Positions 57,553-64,000 of a stretch of 64,000 bases of DNA are shown here, piece by piece. Within the stretch, counting starts at the first letter, position 1. Each line of letters begins with the position of its first letter. Both the position numbers and the translations under genes were made by a program. Under the pieces are notes generated by a model, which had not been told where the DNA came from, made no database searches, and saw only the letters and a program-made list of their open reading frames with translations. Origin of the DNA: Betaproteobacteria bacterium (GTDB lineage: Bacteria; Pseudomonadota; Gammaproteobacteria; Burkholderiales; Usitatibacteraceae); the NCBI GenBank assembly GCA_016720925.1, contig JADKJR010000006.1, forward strand, positions 291,601 to 355,600. The letters run 5' to 3'.

Positions 57553-58719
57553 TTACGCCGCGCGCAACGCGTCCACAATTTTCAGCCGCGACGCCTCCAT
57601 CGCCGGCAGGAATCCACCGACAAAGCCCATCAGCAACGAGAACAGCAGCGTCTGAAGGACAATGCCTGGTGTCAGCGTAAATCCAAACGCGAGCTGGGAA
57701 AACGATTGGAAGTTGAGGGTGGATATGGTGATGACTTGCAGGAACGACGCGAACACCAATCCGCCGATGCCGCCCACCAGCGACAGCAGCAGGGCTTCGA
57801 GCAGAAACGCGGCGAGAATCGATGGCCGGCGAAACCCCAGTGCGCGTAACGTGCCGATTTCCGCTGTCCGCATGGCCACCGCCGAATACATGGTGATCGC
57901 CGCGCCGATCATGGCGCCGAGCGAGAAGATCACCGACAGCACCGTGCCGAGTATTGAAATGAACGTCGACAGCGCGCGCGACTGGTCCTCGTAAAAGATC
58001 TGCTCGCGCTTGCCTTCAACCGTCAAACGAATATCGCCCTCCACATCGGCCTTCAGTGCGTCAAAGGAATTACTGTCCGCGAGATGGCCGATCGCGGAAG
58101 AGTAACCGCCGCGCCGGAACGCCTGCATCAGTTGTTCGCTGTCGCCCCAGACTTCGGAATCGAAGGCACTCTTGCCGCCATCGAACATGCCGACCACCAG
58201 CCAATCTCTTTGCGCGAAACGCAGCGACTGGCCGATCGCCACACCTTCAAAATCCTCGAAGATACTCCGACCCACCACGATCTCGGATGAACCTGGCCGA
58301 AACATCCGGCCGCTGATGATTTTGACCTGTGGGCGCAGGGTCAGGCCCATCGGCGGCAGTCCGCGTGTAACGATATTCGAGCCCTTGTCCTGGCCGCGCT
58401 TGGTCAGTGAAATCAGCACAACGGATTCTTTGGACACCATCGCGCGCCCGTCTACATCGCGTGCGATTTGCGGCAGGCTCTCCAGCAGTGAAGCCTGGTC
58501 GCGCGAGACGCCGCTCTGGATTTCTGTCTCCGCGCCCTTTCGGATGAAGATCACGTTGTCGAAACTGCCGGTACCGACCATGGTTTGCTTCAGGCCCGCA
58601 TCGAGCATCAGCACGGCAGCGAAGACGAAGGCGACCAGCGCCATGCCACCCGCAGTCAGCGCGGTGGTGAGTTTGCGCGTCCACAGATTGCGGAAGACGT
58701 ATGAGAACGGAACCTTCAT
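57553..58719 (-). CDS. ABC transporter permease, MacB/FtsX type (second permease)
   Basis: A 388-residue membrane protein with the FtsX/MacB layout: one N-terminal span (TTALTAGGMALVAFVFAAVLML), a large periplasmic domain, and three C-terminal spans (FISILGTVLSVIFSLGAMIGAAITMYSAV, RRPSILAAFLLEALLLSLVGGIGGLVFA, LLFSLLMGFVGGFLPAMEASRL). The AEIGTLRALGFRR coupling segment is conserved. It lies downstream of a second, similar permease; such two-permease systems probably form a heterodimer with the shared ATPase. The substrate is unknown. Confidence 0.9.
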   Translation of the reverse strand: MKVPFSYVFRNLWTRKLTTALTAGGMALVAFVFAAVLMLDAGLKQTMVGTGSFDNVIFIRKGAETEIQSGVSRDQASLLESLPQIARDVDGRAMVSKESVVLISLTKRGQDKGSNIVTRGLPPMGLTLRPQVKIISGRMFRPGSSEIVVGRSIFEDFEGVAIGQSLRFAQRDWLVVGMFDGGKSAFDSEVWGDSEQLMQAFRRGGYSSAIGHLADSNSFDALKADVEGDIRLTVEGKREQIFYEDQSRALSTFISILGTVLSVIFSLGAMIGAAITMYSAVAMRTAEIGTLRALGFRRPSILAAFLLEALLLSLVGGIGGLVFASFLQVITISTLNFQSFSQLAFGFTLTPGIVLQTLLFSLLMGFVGGFLPAMEASRLKIVDALRAA

Positions 58720-58729
58720 CCGGGGCGCC

Positions 58730-59890
58730 TCATCCCACGTGCCTCAGACCATCAACGATCTTGATATTTGCACTGCGCCAACCGGGAACCAGCGAGGCGA
58801 TGACACCAACCACCAACGCGCTGGCGAGCTGCAGAAGCACGGTGTCCTGCGATACTTTGAACACTGCAAACACCGCACCCGCTGGTGACGCGGCAAAACC
58901 TTGCGCGACGGGAAACGTCAGCAGGATGCCGATCCCCGCGCCGATCAGCGCGAGCATCAGCGCCTCGCCGAACACCAGTCCGGCGACAAAGCCGGGCGAG
59001 AATCCCAGCGCTTTCAGCGTCGCGTATTCGGCCAGGCGTTCACGCGCTGTCATCGCCATCGTATTGGCGACGACCGCCATGATGATGAGAATGACCACGA
59101 AAGAAACGACGCGAATCGCGACCACGATCGCTTCTGACTGGGCGATGAATCCCAGTTGAAAGGACTTCTCGGTTTCGGTGAGTGTCTCCGCCAACGAGTT
59201 CTTGAATTCGGCATCGATTGCCTTGCCAATGTCGGCAATGCGGCCAGGATCGGTGACTTCGATGTTGAAGATGCCAATCTGATCCGCGCGCTTGGGATAG
59301 CGCTTCAAAAGATACTCATTGATGTAACTGAACTGGAAATAGAACTGGCGCGTGACGGTGGTTTCATCCTTGCCGTCGAAGATAGCGCGAATGTTGAACT
59401 GCCAGTTACCGGGGAAGATGGTGCCGCGAATGGGAACCACATCGCCCACCTTCCAGCCATATTGATCCGCGAGCTTGCGCCCGACCACGGCGCCCTGGCG
59501 ATCGCGCTTGAAGGCCAGTAGCTCTTCCGGCTTGATGATGAACTCCGGATACATCTCGAAATAGTTCTCGCTGTCCACCGCGAACTGCGGGAAGAAATTC
59601 TTTGGCTCGATGTAGATGCCGCCGAACCATTGTGAGTGTGAAACCGATTTGACACCGGACACCGACTTGATGCGATCGCGGTAATACAACGGCATCGGGA
59701 ACACCAGCGAGATGGCATTGCGCGTGACCATGCGCGCGGTCGAGGACGCGTTCGCCCCGGCGAACCAGGCGTCGACAACGGTCTGCAGCAAGCCGAACGC
59801 GAGGATGGCGATCACCAGGCCGACGATCGTCAGGCTGGAGCGCAGCTTGGCGCGGAAGACGTTCTTGAAGATGAGTTTCAGGTAATACAT
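58730..59890 (-). CDS. ABC transporter permease, MacB/FtsX type (first permease)
   Basis: A 386-residue permease with the same MacB-like topology: a span in SSLTIVGLVIAILAFGLLQTVV, a periplasmic domain with the YYRDRIKSVSGVKSVS segment common in this fold, and three spans ending with SLVPGWRSANIKIVDGLRHV. The coupling helix reads RLAEYATLKALGFSPGF. The ATG at 59890 is one base after the ATPase stop codon; a longer frame would overlap the ATPase. The two permeases are separated by 10 bases. Confidence 0.9.
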   Translation of the reverse strand: MYYLKLIFKNVFRAKLRSSLTIVGLVIAILAFGLLQTVVDAWFAGANASSTARMVTRNAISLVFPMPLYYRDRIKSVSGVKSVSHSQWFGGIYIEPKNFFPQFAVDSENYFEMYPEFIIKPEELLAFKRDRQGAVVGRKLADQYGWKVGDVVPIRGTIFPGNWQFNIRAIFDGKDETTVTRQFYFQFSYINEYLLKRYPKRADQIGIFNIEVTDPGRIADIGKAIDAEFKNSLAETLTETEKSFQLGFIAQSEAIVVAIRVVSFVVILIIMAVVANTMAMTARERLAEYATLKALGFSPGFVAGLVFGEALMLALIGAGIGILLTFPVAQGFAASPAGAVFAVFKVSQDTVLLQLASALVVGVIASLVPGWRSANIKIVDGLRHVG

Positions 59891-59891
59891 G

Positions 59892-60593
59892 TCAGCCCGG
59901 CACGGCCTCGTTAATGAGCTCACCTTTTTCCAGATGAACAATGTGTTTCGCCGCCTCGGCCGCATGACCATCGTGCGTGACCATGATGATGGTTTTGCCC
60001 ATTTCGGTATTCAATTGTTTCAGCATGCCGAGCACATCGCTGGCCGATTGTTTGTCGAGGTCACCGGTCGGTTCATCGCACACCAGAATCGTCGGGTCCG
60101 TGACGATCGCGCGCGCGATCGCAACGCGCTGCTGCTGGCCGCCGGAAAGCTCGTTCGGGTAATGCTCCATGCGGTCCGACAATCCCACCAGCGCCAATGT
60201 CATTTCGACGCGCTCGCGGCGCTCGGACTTCGACAGGTTGGTCAGCAGCAACGGCAGCTCCACGTTCTCGAATGCGGTCAGCACCGGCATCAGATTGTAG
60301 AACTGGAAGATGAAGCCGATATTGGCCGCGCGCCAGTCGGCCAGCTCGCCTTCGGAAAGCGCAGTGATATCTTCGCCGTCGATCTTGAGAACACCCGAAT
60401 CGGGCTTGTCGATGCCGGCGATCAGATTGAGCAGCGTGGACTTTCCCGAGCCGGACGGACCCATCAGCGCAATGAATTCGCCGCGCGCAATATTGAGCGT
60501 GATGTTGTCCAGCACCGGCACGGCTTGCCCGCCGCGCGAGTAGCCCTTGGTGAGGTTCCTGATTTCCACCAGCGTGTTCGACGAATCAACCAT
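59892..60593 (-). CDS. ABC transporter ATPase, MacB/LolD type
   Basis: A 233-residue ATPase. Walker A is GPSGSGKST, the Q-loop is in FIFQFYNLMPVLTAFENVELPLLL, the signature is LSGGQQQRVAIARAI, Walker B is ILVCDEPTGDLD and the H-loop is MVTHDG. These are typical of the LolD/MacB export group. The ATG at 60593 is chosen; a GTG at 60602 overlapping the adaptor stop is a possible alternative that adds three residues. It sits between the adaptor gene and the two permeases. Confidence 0.92.
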   Translation of the reverse strand: MVDSSNTLVEIRNLTKGYSRGGQAVPVLDNITLNIARGEFIALMGPSGSGKSTLLNLIAGIDKPDSGVLKIDGEDITALSEGELADWRAANIGFIFQFYNLMPVLTAFENVELPLLLTNLSKSERRERVEMTLALVGLSDRMEHYPNELSGGQQQRVAIARAIVTDPTILVCDEPTGDLDKQSASDVLGMLKQLNTEMGKTIIMVTHDGHAAEAAKHIVHLEKGELINEAVPG

Positions 60594-60598
60594 CAGCG

Positions 60599-61813
60599 TC
60601 ACTTCTTGAGGATCGCAACAGCGGTGCCATCCTTCACCTTCTCGGAAGGCGTCAGCACGATTTTGTCGCCGGGCTTCACGCCGGAGACTTGCACGAGGTC
60701 ACCGATCTTGTTGCCGACCGTCACGGCGACGAGTTTGGCGGCGTTGTTGTCGATCTGGAACAGCACATCCTTGCCGTCGCGCTTGACCAATGCGGCCGGC
60801 TGCACCGCGATGACCGGTTTGCGTTCTTCAGGTTTCAGATCACGCGACAGGAATGACACCTTCGCACTCATGTCCGGCAGCACGCGATTGTCTTTCTCGA
60901 CAAATTCCACCTTGACCAGCACGGTCGCTTTCGATCGATCCACGGTCGGCACAATGCGGCTCACCTTGCCGAGCAATCGCAAATCGGGAAACGCATCGAG
61001 CTGAATTTCGACCGGTTGCGCGACGGTAATCTTGCTCAGGGAAATTTCCGACACATCGGCTTCCACTTCCAGCGTCGACATATCCGCCATGTTGACCACC
61101 GCGCCCTTGGAATCCGCCGCCGACGAAAACGGCGTGATGATATCGCCGACGTTGGCATTCTTGGTGAGCACGACGCCATCGAAGGGCGCGCGGATCAGCG
61201 TTTGCTCGACCGAGACATTGGCCGCGCGCACGTTGGCTTCCGCTACACCGACGGCGCCGTTGAGCGAAGCCACTGCCGCCCGGGCCTTGTCGAATCGCGC
61301 CTTCGCGGTATCTAGCGTGGCGGAGGAAATGAAATTCTTCTTGGCCAGATCTTCCGAACGCTTCAGATTGGAATCGGCATCGCGCCATTCCGCCATGCCT
61401 TGTTCCACATTGGCCCTGGCCGCGCGCAAGCTGGCCTGCGCCTGATCCTGTGTGGCCGACACGTCGCGGTTCTCGATGCGCGCCAGAATCTGCCCGGCCT
61501 TGACGATGGAGCCTTCCTGTACCGCCAGGAATTCCAGCCGGCCCGTTGCCTTGGTGGAAACGGCCGCTTTGCGTTGTGCCGAGACGCGCCCGGTGGCATT
61601 CAGGACGGTGATGGCTTGCGAGGGGTAGGCGCTGGCGACAATACCGCTTTCCACCTGCTGGGTGCCGCCACCGCTGCGCCATGCGACTGCGGCGCCGCCC
61701 AAGACAGCAATGACGATGGCGATGATCACCCATTTCCGGCGACCGGACTTCTTGCCGGTGAACGCCTTTTGATCGCGGGAAATGGTGAGCTTGGAGAGAT
61801 CGGGAGTGGCCAC
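60599..61813 (-). CDS. Periplasmic adaptor (membrane fusion) protein, MacA/HlyD type
   Basis: A 404-residue protein with one N-terminal membrane span (VIIAIVIAVLGGAAVAW) and the lipoyl/hairpin adaptor layout: ATGRLEFLAVQEGSIVKAGQILARIENRD, a coiled-coil hairpin (about 115-195), VSVEQTLIRAPFDGVVLTKNANVGDIITP, then the beta-barrel and membrane-proximal domains. The start is GTG with AGGA eight bases upstream. It would bridge the MacB-like pump to an outer-membrane TolC-type channel, which is not encoded in the window. Confidence 0.92.
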   Translation of the reverse strand: MATPDLSKLTISRDQKAFTGKKSGRRKWVIIAIVIAVLGGAAVAWRSGGGTQQVESGIVASAYPSQAITVLNATGRVSAQRKAAVSTKATGRLEFLAVQEGSIVKAGQILARIENRDVSATQDQAQASLRAARANVEQGMAEWRDADSNLKRSEDLAKKNFISSATLDTAKARFDKARAAVASLNGAVGVAEANVRAANVSVEQTLIRAPFDGVVLTKNANVGDIITPFSSAADSKGAVVNMADMSTLEVEADVSEISLSKITVAQPVEIQLDAFPDLRLLGKVSRIVPTVDRSKATVLVKVEFVEKDNRVLPDMSAKVSFLSRDLKPEERKPVIAVQPAALVKRDGKDVLFQIDNNAAKLVAVTVGNKIGDLVQVSGVKPGDKIVLTPSEKVKDGTAVAILKK

Positions 61814-62016
61814 GGCGGTGTTCCTGGAAAGGGTCGGGAATGGTGAGACGGATTATAGGGGATGCACTATGACCGGCATTGCAGTCATGCGGCGAATGGT
61901 GTGTATCCGTGCGCAGTTCACCGCAATGGGGCGCGAATTGCTGAACGCCCGGGTTTTTGCGTTGCGATGGAGCGCCACTTCCAAACAACCCGCTTAGCCT
62001 GTCGTCGTTGTGCCAA

Positions 62017-62847
62017 TCAGGCAAACAACCGATTCACAAACTGAATTCCCTTGCTCTCTGTTCGCACAAAATCATCGACGATGGTGAAATGGTTGCAGGC
62101 AACAATCTCCTCCGCCACCGGGCACGTCGCAGGCCACACGCGCTGCAGTTGCCGCGTCTGCGCGCGGAATGCCGGGCTCTCTTCGGCGCCGACCGCAAGA
62201 TACAGCGGCGCCGAAAGCCAGCATCGGTGATAAACGGGCGAGACCAGTCGCGCGGTCGTCGCATCCAGATGCAGGTCCTCATTCATCGAGCACTTCAGCA
62301 GCGGTTCAAGATCGGCGACGCCGCTCAGCGACACGCCGCCGACAATTGCGGCCGGATCGATTCCCCGTTGCCGCCAATCGGTCGCAAACAGCATCGATAC
62401 CAGATGCCCGCCCGCAGAGTGCCCCGTCAATGCAACGCGATCCACCGCCATGCCGTGCTTCGGCCCCTCGGCCAGCAGCCACGCCAACGCATCCCGGCAA
62501 TCTGCAATGATGTCGCCAACGCCGACGTTTGGGCACAGCCGATAGTTGAACGCCGCCACGCAGAGTCCGCGCGCGATGAAGGGCGCCGCGACAAACGAAA
62601 AATCAGATTTGTCGAGCGAGCGCCAGTAGCCGCCGTGAATGAAAACCACCGTACCGCGTGCGTTCGGCGTGCGGAACAGATCGATCCGGTGGCGGTCGGC
62701 GGGACCGTATTGAAGATCAAGTTCCGCGTCGGCCTGGAAACGAAACGCCGCGGAGGCGGCACGCCAGCGCTCGAAGATGGCCGGGTGTTCCGGCACCAGG
62801 GCGCGGTTGTTGTATTCGTGTTCGAGGGTTTCGTCGATGGGATTCAT
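62017..62847 (-). CDS. Alpha/beta hydrolase, kynurenine formamidase/esterase-like
   Basis: A 276-residue serine hydrolase. VVFIHGGYWRSLDKSDFS is the oxyanion-hole HGG(Y)W motif, and LTGHSAGGHLVS is the nucleophile elbow. The aspartate lies near LYLAVGAEESP (acid region) and the histidine is in VACNHFTIVDD. HGGYW plus GHSAGGHL is the pattern of arylformamidase-like and carboxylesterase family members. The ATG at 62847 gives MNPIDETLEHEYNNR, typical of the group; the longer frame runs into the repeat region. No tryptophan-degradation genes are nearby, so the substrate is open. Confidence 0.87.
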   Translation of the reverse strand: MNPIDETLEHEYNNRALVPEHPAIFERWRAASAAFRFQADAELDLQYGPADRHRIDLFRTPNARGTVVFIHGGYWRSLDKSDFSFVAAPFIARGLCVAAFNYRLCPNVGVGDIIADCRDALAWLLAEGPKHGMAVDRVALTGHSAGGHLVSMLFATDWRQRGIDPAAIVGGVSLSGVADLEPLLKCSMNEDLHLDATTARLVSPVYHRCWLSAPLYLAVGAEESPAFRAQTRQLQRVWPATCPVAEEIVACNHFTIVDDFVRTESKGIQFVNRLFA

Positions 62848-62950
62848 GGCTAATGGTAATGGGTGCGCTTGGCAATTTCTACGGAGCGAGACATACAAGC
62901 GTTGTGGTTGTCCGCTGACATGACCAACCGCCGCGATTTCGAAATGTAGC

Positions 62951-63070
62951 GGAACTTCTAATAACCCCCCGTTCGTGCTGAGGTATCGAAGCACACTCAA
63001 TGTAAGGCATTGATTCATTTACGTCCGGAATGCCCTTCGATACCTCAGGGCGAACGGAAATGAGGTTAAT
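62951..63070. repeat. Family B palindromic repeat, copy 3 (inverted relative to tol copy)
   Basis: The reverse complement of this stretch matches 18508-18627 over its whole length, with roughly a dozen differences by eye, including the unpaired middle (TCCGGACGTAAATGAATC). It is followed after 11 bases by a family A copy, the same A-B arrangement as in the tol operon read on the other strand. It is in the 420-base gene-free stretch 62848-63267. Confidence 0.85.
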
Positions 63071-63081
63071 AGTACCCGCAG

Positions 63082-63150
63082 GACAAACTCAAGCACTGTA
63101 GCGGTCTTCAGGCAAATTATGGCCGGTAAGGCGCGCCAGTGCTAGGGTTT
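63082..63150. repeat. Dispersed inverted repeat, family A copy 8
   Basis: GACAAACTCAAGCACTGTAG and GCGCGCCAGTGCTAGGGTTT arms around a core with TTCAGGCAAATTATGGCCGG. It pairs with the adjacent family B copy to form the second composite element. Confidence 0.75.
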
Positions 63151-63267
63151 CGTGTGCAGCTAAGGTCTATAGGCTGAATGTCCGGTAAACAATCGTTGGC
63201 GGGACTTTTTCGCCGAATCCGTTCTAGTCGGTAGCGGAGATATTCCCGGACCATCAGGAGCATGAGC

Positions 63268-64000
63268 ATGAGTATGAGCACGAGCATGAAGATGAAAGTG
63301 AAACCGACTCAGCGCAATCGGCCGTTTGCACGGAAGCTGCGAACGACATTTGTGAGCGCGATCCTGGGATTGCCCATGGGTGCGGCACTCGCGCAGAACA
63401 CCACGCTGCCCGGCTTCGGCGAATTGCCGCTGGCTGCGCTCGCGCCAAAGGTGAAAGTGGTGGTGGACCCGGATCTCAATACGCCGGCAATGGTTGATTT
63501 CGACGCAGTGGGCGGCTTTCCTACTTCGGCCAAGGACCCCGCCGAACGTGGCCGGGCGGCTTTTTTTCATCCGCTGGTCGCGAAGATGTACGGCACCTTG
63601 AATCCGGATGCGCACCTGCAGTTAGTCGCCGTCCAGCGCGACCATGCGGGCGATGAGCGCATCGCGTTCGAGCAGCAGGAAAGGGGCGTCCTGGTGGAGG
63701 GCGCGTACGTCAGCGTGACCGTCTCGCCGAAAGACCGCGTGCGGCAGATCCATAGCCGATTTCTCTTTTTCCCCCAGGTCAACTGGGACACGGTGCTGGC
63801 AAGTGCCAACCTTGAAGCCACGGCCAGCAAAGCTTACCTGACACAGGCGTGCGAGAAGGAGGGCGATTGCAGCCTCCCTGTGTACAAAGAACGCAGGACA
63901 AAGAACGTACCCGCCGAACTCGTCATACTCTCCAGCCGCCTGGTGCAAGGCACGACGTTGCCGCCGCAGACTGATCGGCTGGCGTGGCGGTTCGAATATC
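63268..64000 (+). CDS. Secreted protein with thermolysin-type propeptide (FTP/PepSY), 3' end outside window
   Basis: The frame is open to the end of the window (about 244 residues seen). Several ATGs occur in a row (MSMSTSMKMKVK); 63268 is chosen because AGGAG lies seven bases upstream. A basic stretch is followed by a hydrophobic signal segment ending near GAALAQN. The mature part contains AHLQLVAVQRDHAGDERIAFEQQERGVLVEGAYVSVTVSPKDRVRQIHSRF, the pattern of the fungalysin/thermolysin propeptide motif. A secreted M4-type metalloprotease is therefore likely, but the catalytic HEXXH region is not in the window. Confidence 0.7.
   Translation, partial: MSMSTSMKMKVKPTQRNRPFARKLRTTFVSAILGLPMGAALAQNTTLPGFGELPLAALAPKVKVVVDPDLNTPAMVDFDAVGGFPTSAKDPAERGRAAFFHPLVAKMYGTLNPDAHLQLVAVQRDHAGDERIAFEQQERGVLVEGAYVSVTVSPKDRVRQIHSRFLFFPQVNWDTVLASANLEATASKAYLTQACEKEGDCSLPVYKERRTKNVPAELVILSSRLVQGTTLPPQTDRLAWRFEY

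Noticed and set aside
5857..63150. CRISPR array as explanation for the repeated GCACTGG / CCAGTGC motifs
   Set aside because: Copies are kilobases apart, occur in both orientations and are themselves inverted repeats; there is no regular spacer unit and no cas gene.

Overview
The window reads as a chromosome segment from a betaproteobacterium of the Burkholderiales/Nitrosomonadales type; this is inferred from gene content and order, with no database search. Supporting signs are the ruvC-ruvA-ruvB / ybgC-tolQRAB-pal-cpoB / queE-queC run, the hda-HAD-pcnB-folK-deoxynucleoside kinase-panC run, a phasin with 3-hydroxybutyrate dehydrogenase (polyhydroxybutyrate metabolism), a TAXI-type TRAP transporter, and a three-subunit aldehyde oxidoreductase of the Aromatoleum type. 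No phage, transposase or CRISPR array was found; most of the sequence is ordinary, densely packed chromosome.

Layout. 1-5750: end of ppsA, an ElaA-type acetyltransferase, 3-hydroxybutyrate dehydrogenase, pyrrolidone-carboxylate peptidase, a single-chain 3-oxoacid CoA-transferase, and two convergent cation diffusion facilitators. 5850-12890: hydroxypyruvate isomerase-like protein, Atm1-type ABC exporter, AEC transporter, then a leftward group yjgR-slmA-NTF2-like-acetyltransferase. 13070-24154: a long rightward block from yebC through ruvCAB and tol-pal to queE/queC; it contains a broken DUF4442 gene between ruvA and ruvB and a composite repeat between tolQ and tolR. 24155-27460: a disturbed region with a YedE transporter, two tRNA-Lys genes around an interrupted tRNA copy, a yegP gene between duplicated tRNA-end/terminator sequences, and a frameshifted lysine-rich gene. 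27630-34700: small accessory genes (PPK2, CDGSH protein, phasin, cytochrome c, YjfB, hemerythrin, DUF123, FmdB, two exported unknowns). 34895-43437: leftward aldehyde oxidoreductase genes (aorA, aorB, aorC, MoaD-like, unknown) behind a TAXI/TRAP transporter. 43684-51975: M17 peptidase, nucleoside transporter, 5'-nucleotidase lipoprotein and a large TonB-dependent receptor. 52190-57526: hda to panC and a DUF2249 protein. 57553-61813: a MacAB-like four-gene export system. 62017-64000: an alpha/beta hydrolase and the start of a secreted protein with a thermolysin-type propeptide.

The clearest unexplained signal is a family of dispersed intergenic inverted repeats. Eight copies share arms like AACTCTAGCACTGG / CCAGTGCTGGAGTT around a short core containing a variant of GGCCATAAATGGC. 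Two of them are joined to a second roughly 120-base palindromic repeat to form a composite element of about 200 bases, once inside the tol operon and once, inverted, 44 kb away. Several genes also carry damage or unusual starts: DUF4442, the lysine-rich gene, the phasin tail and the hemerythrin start.
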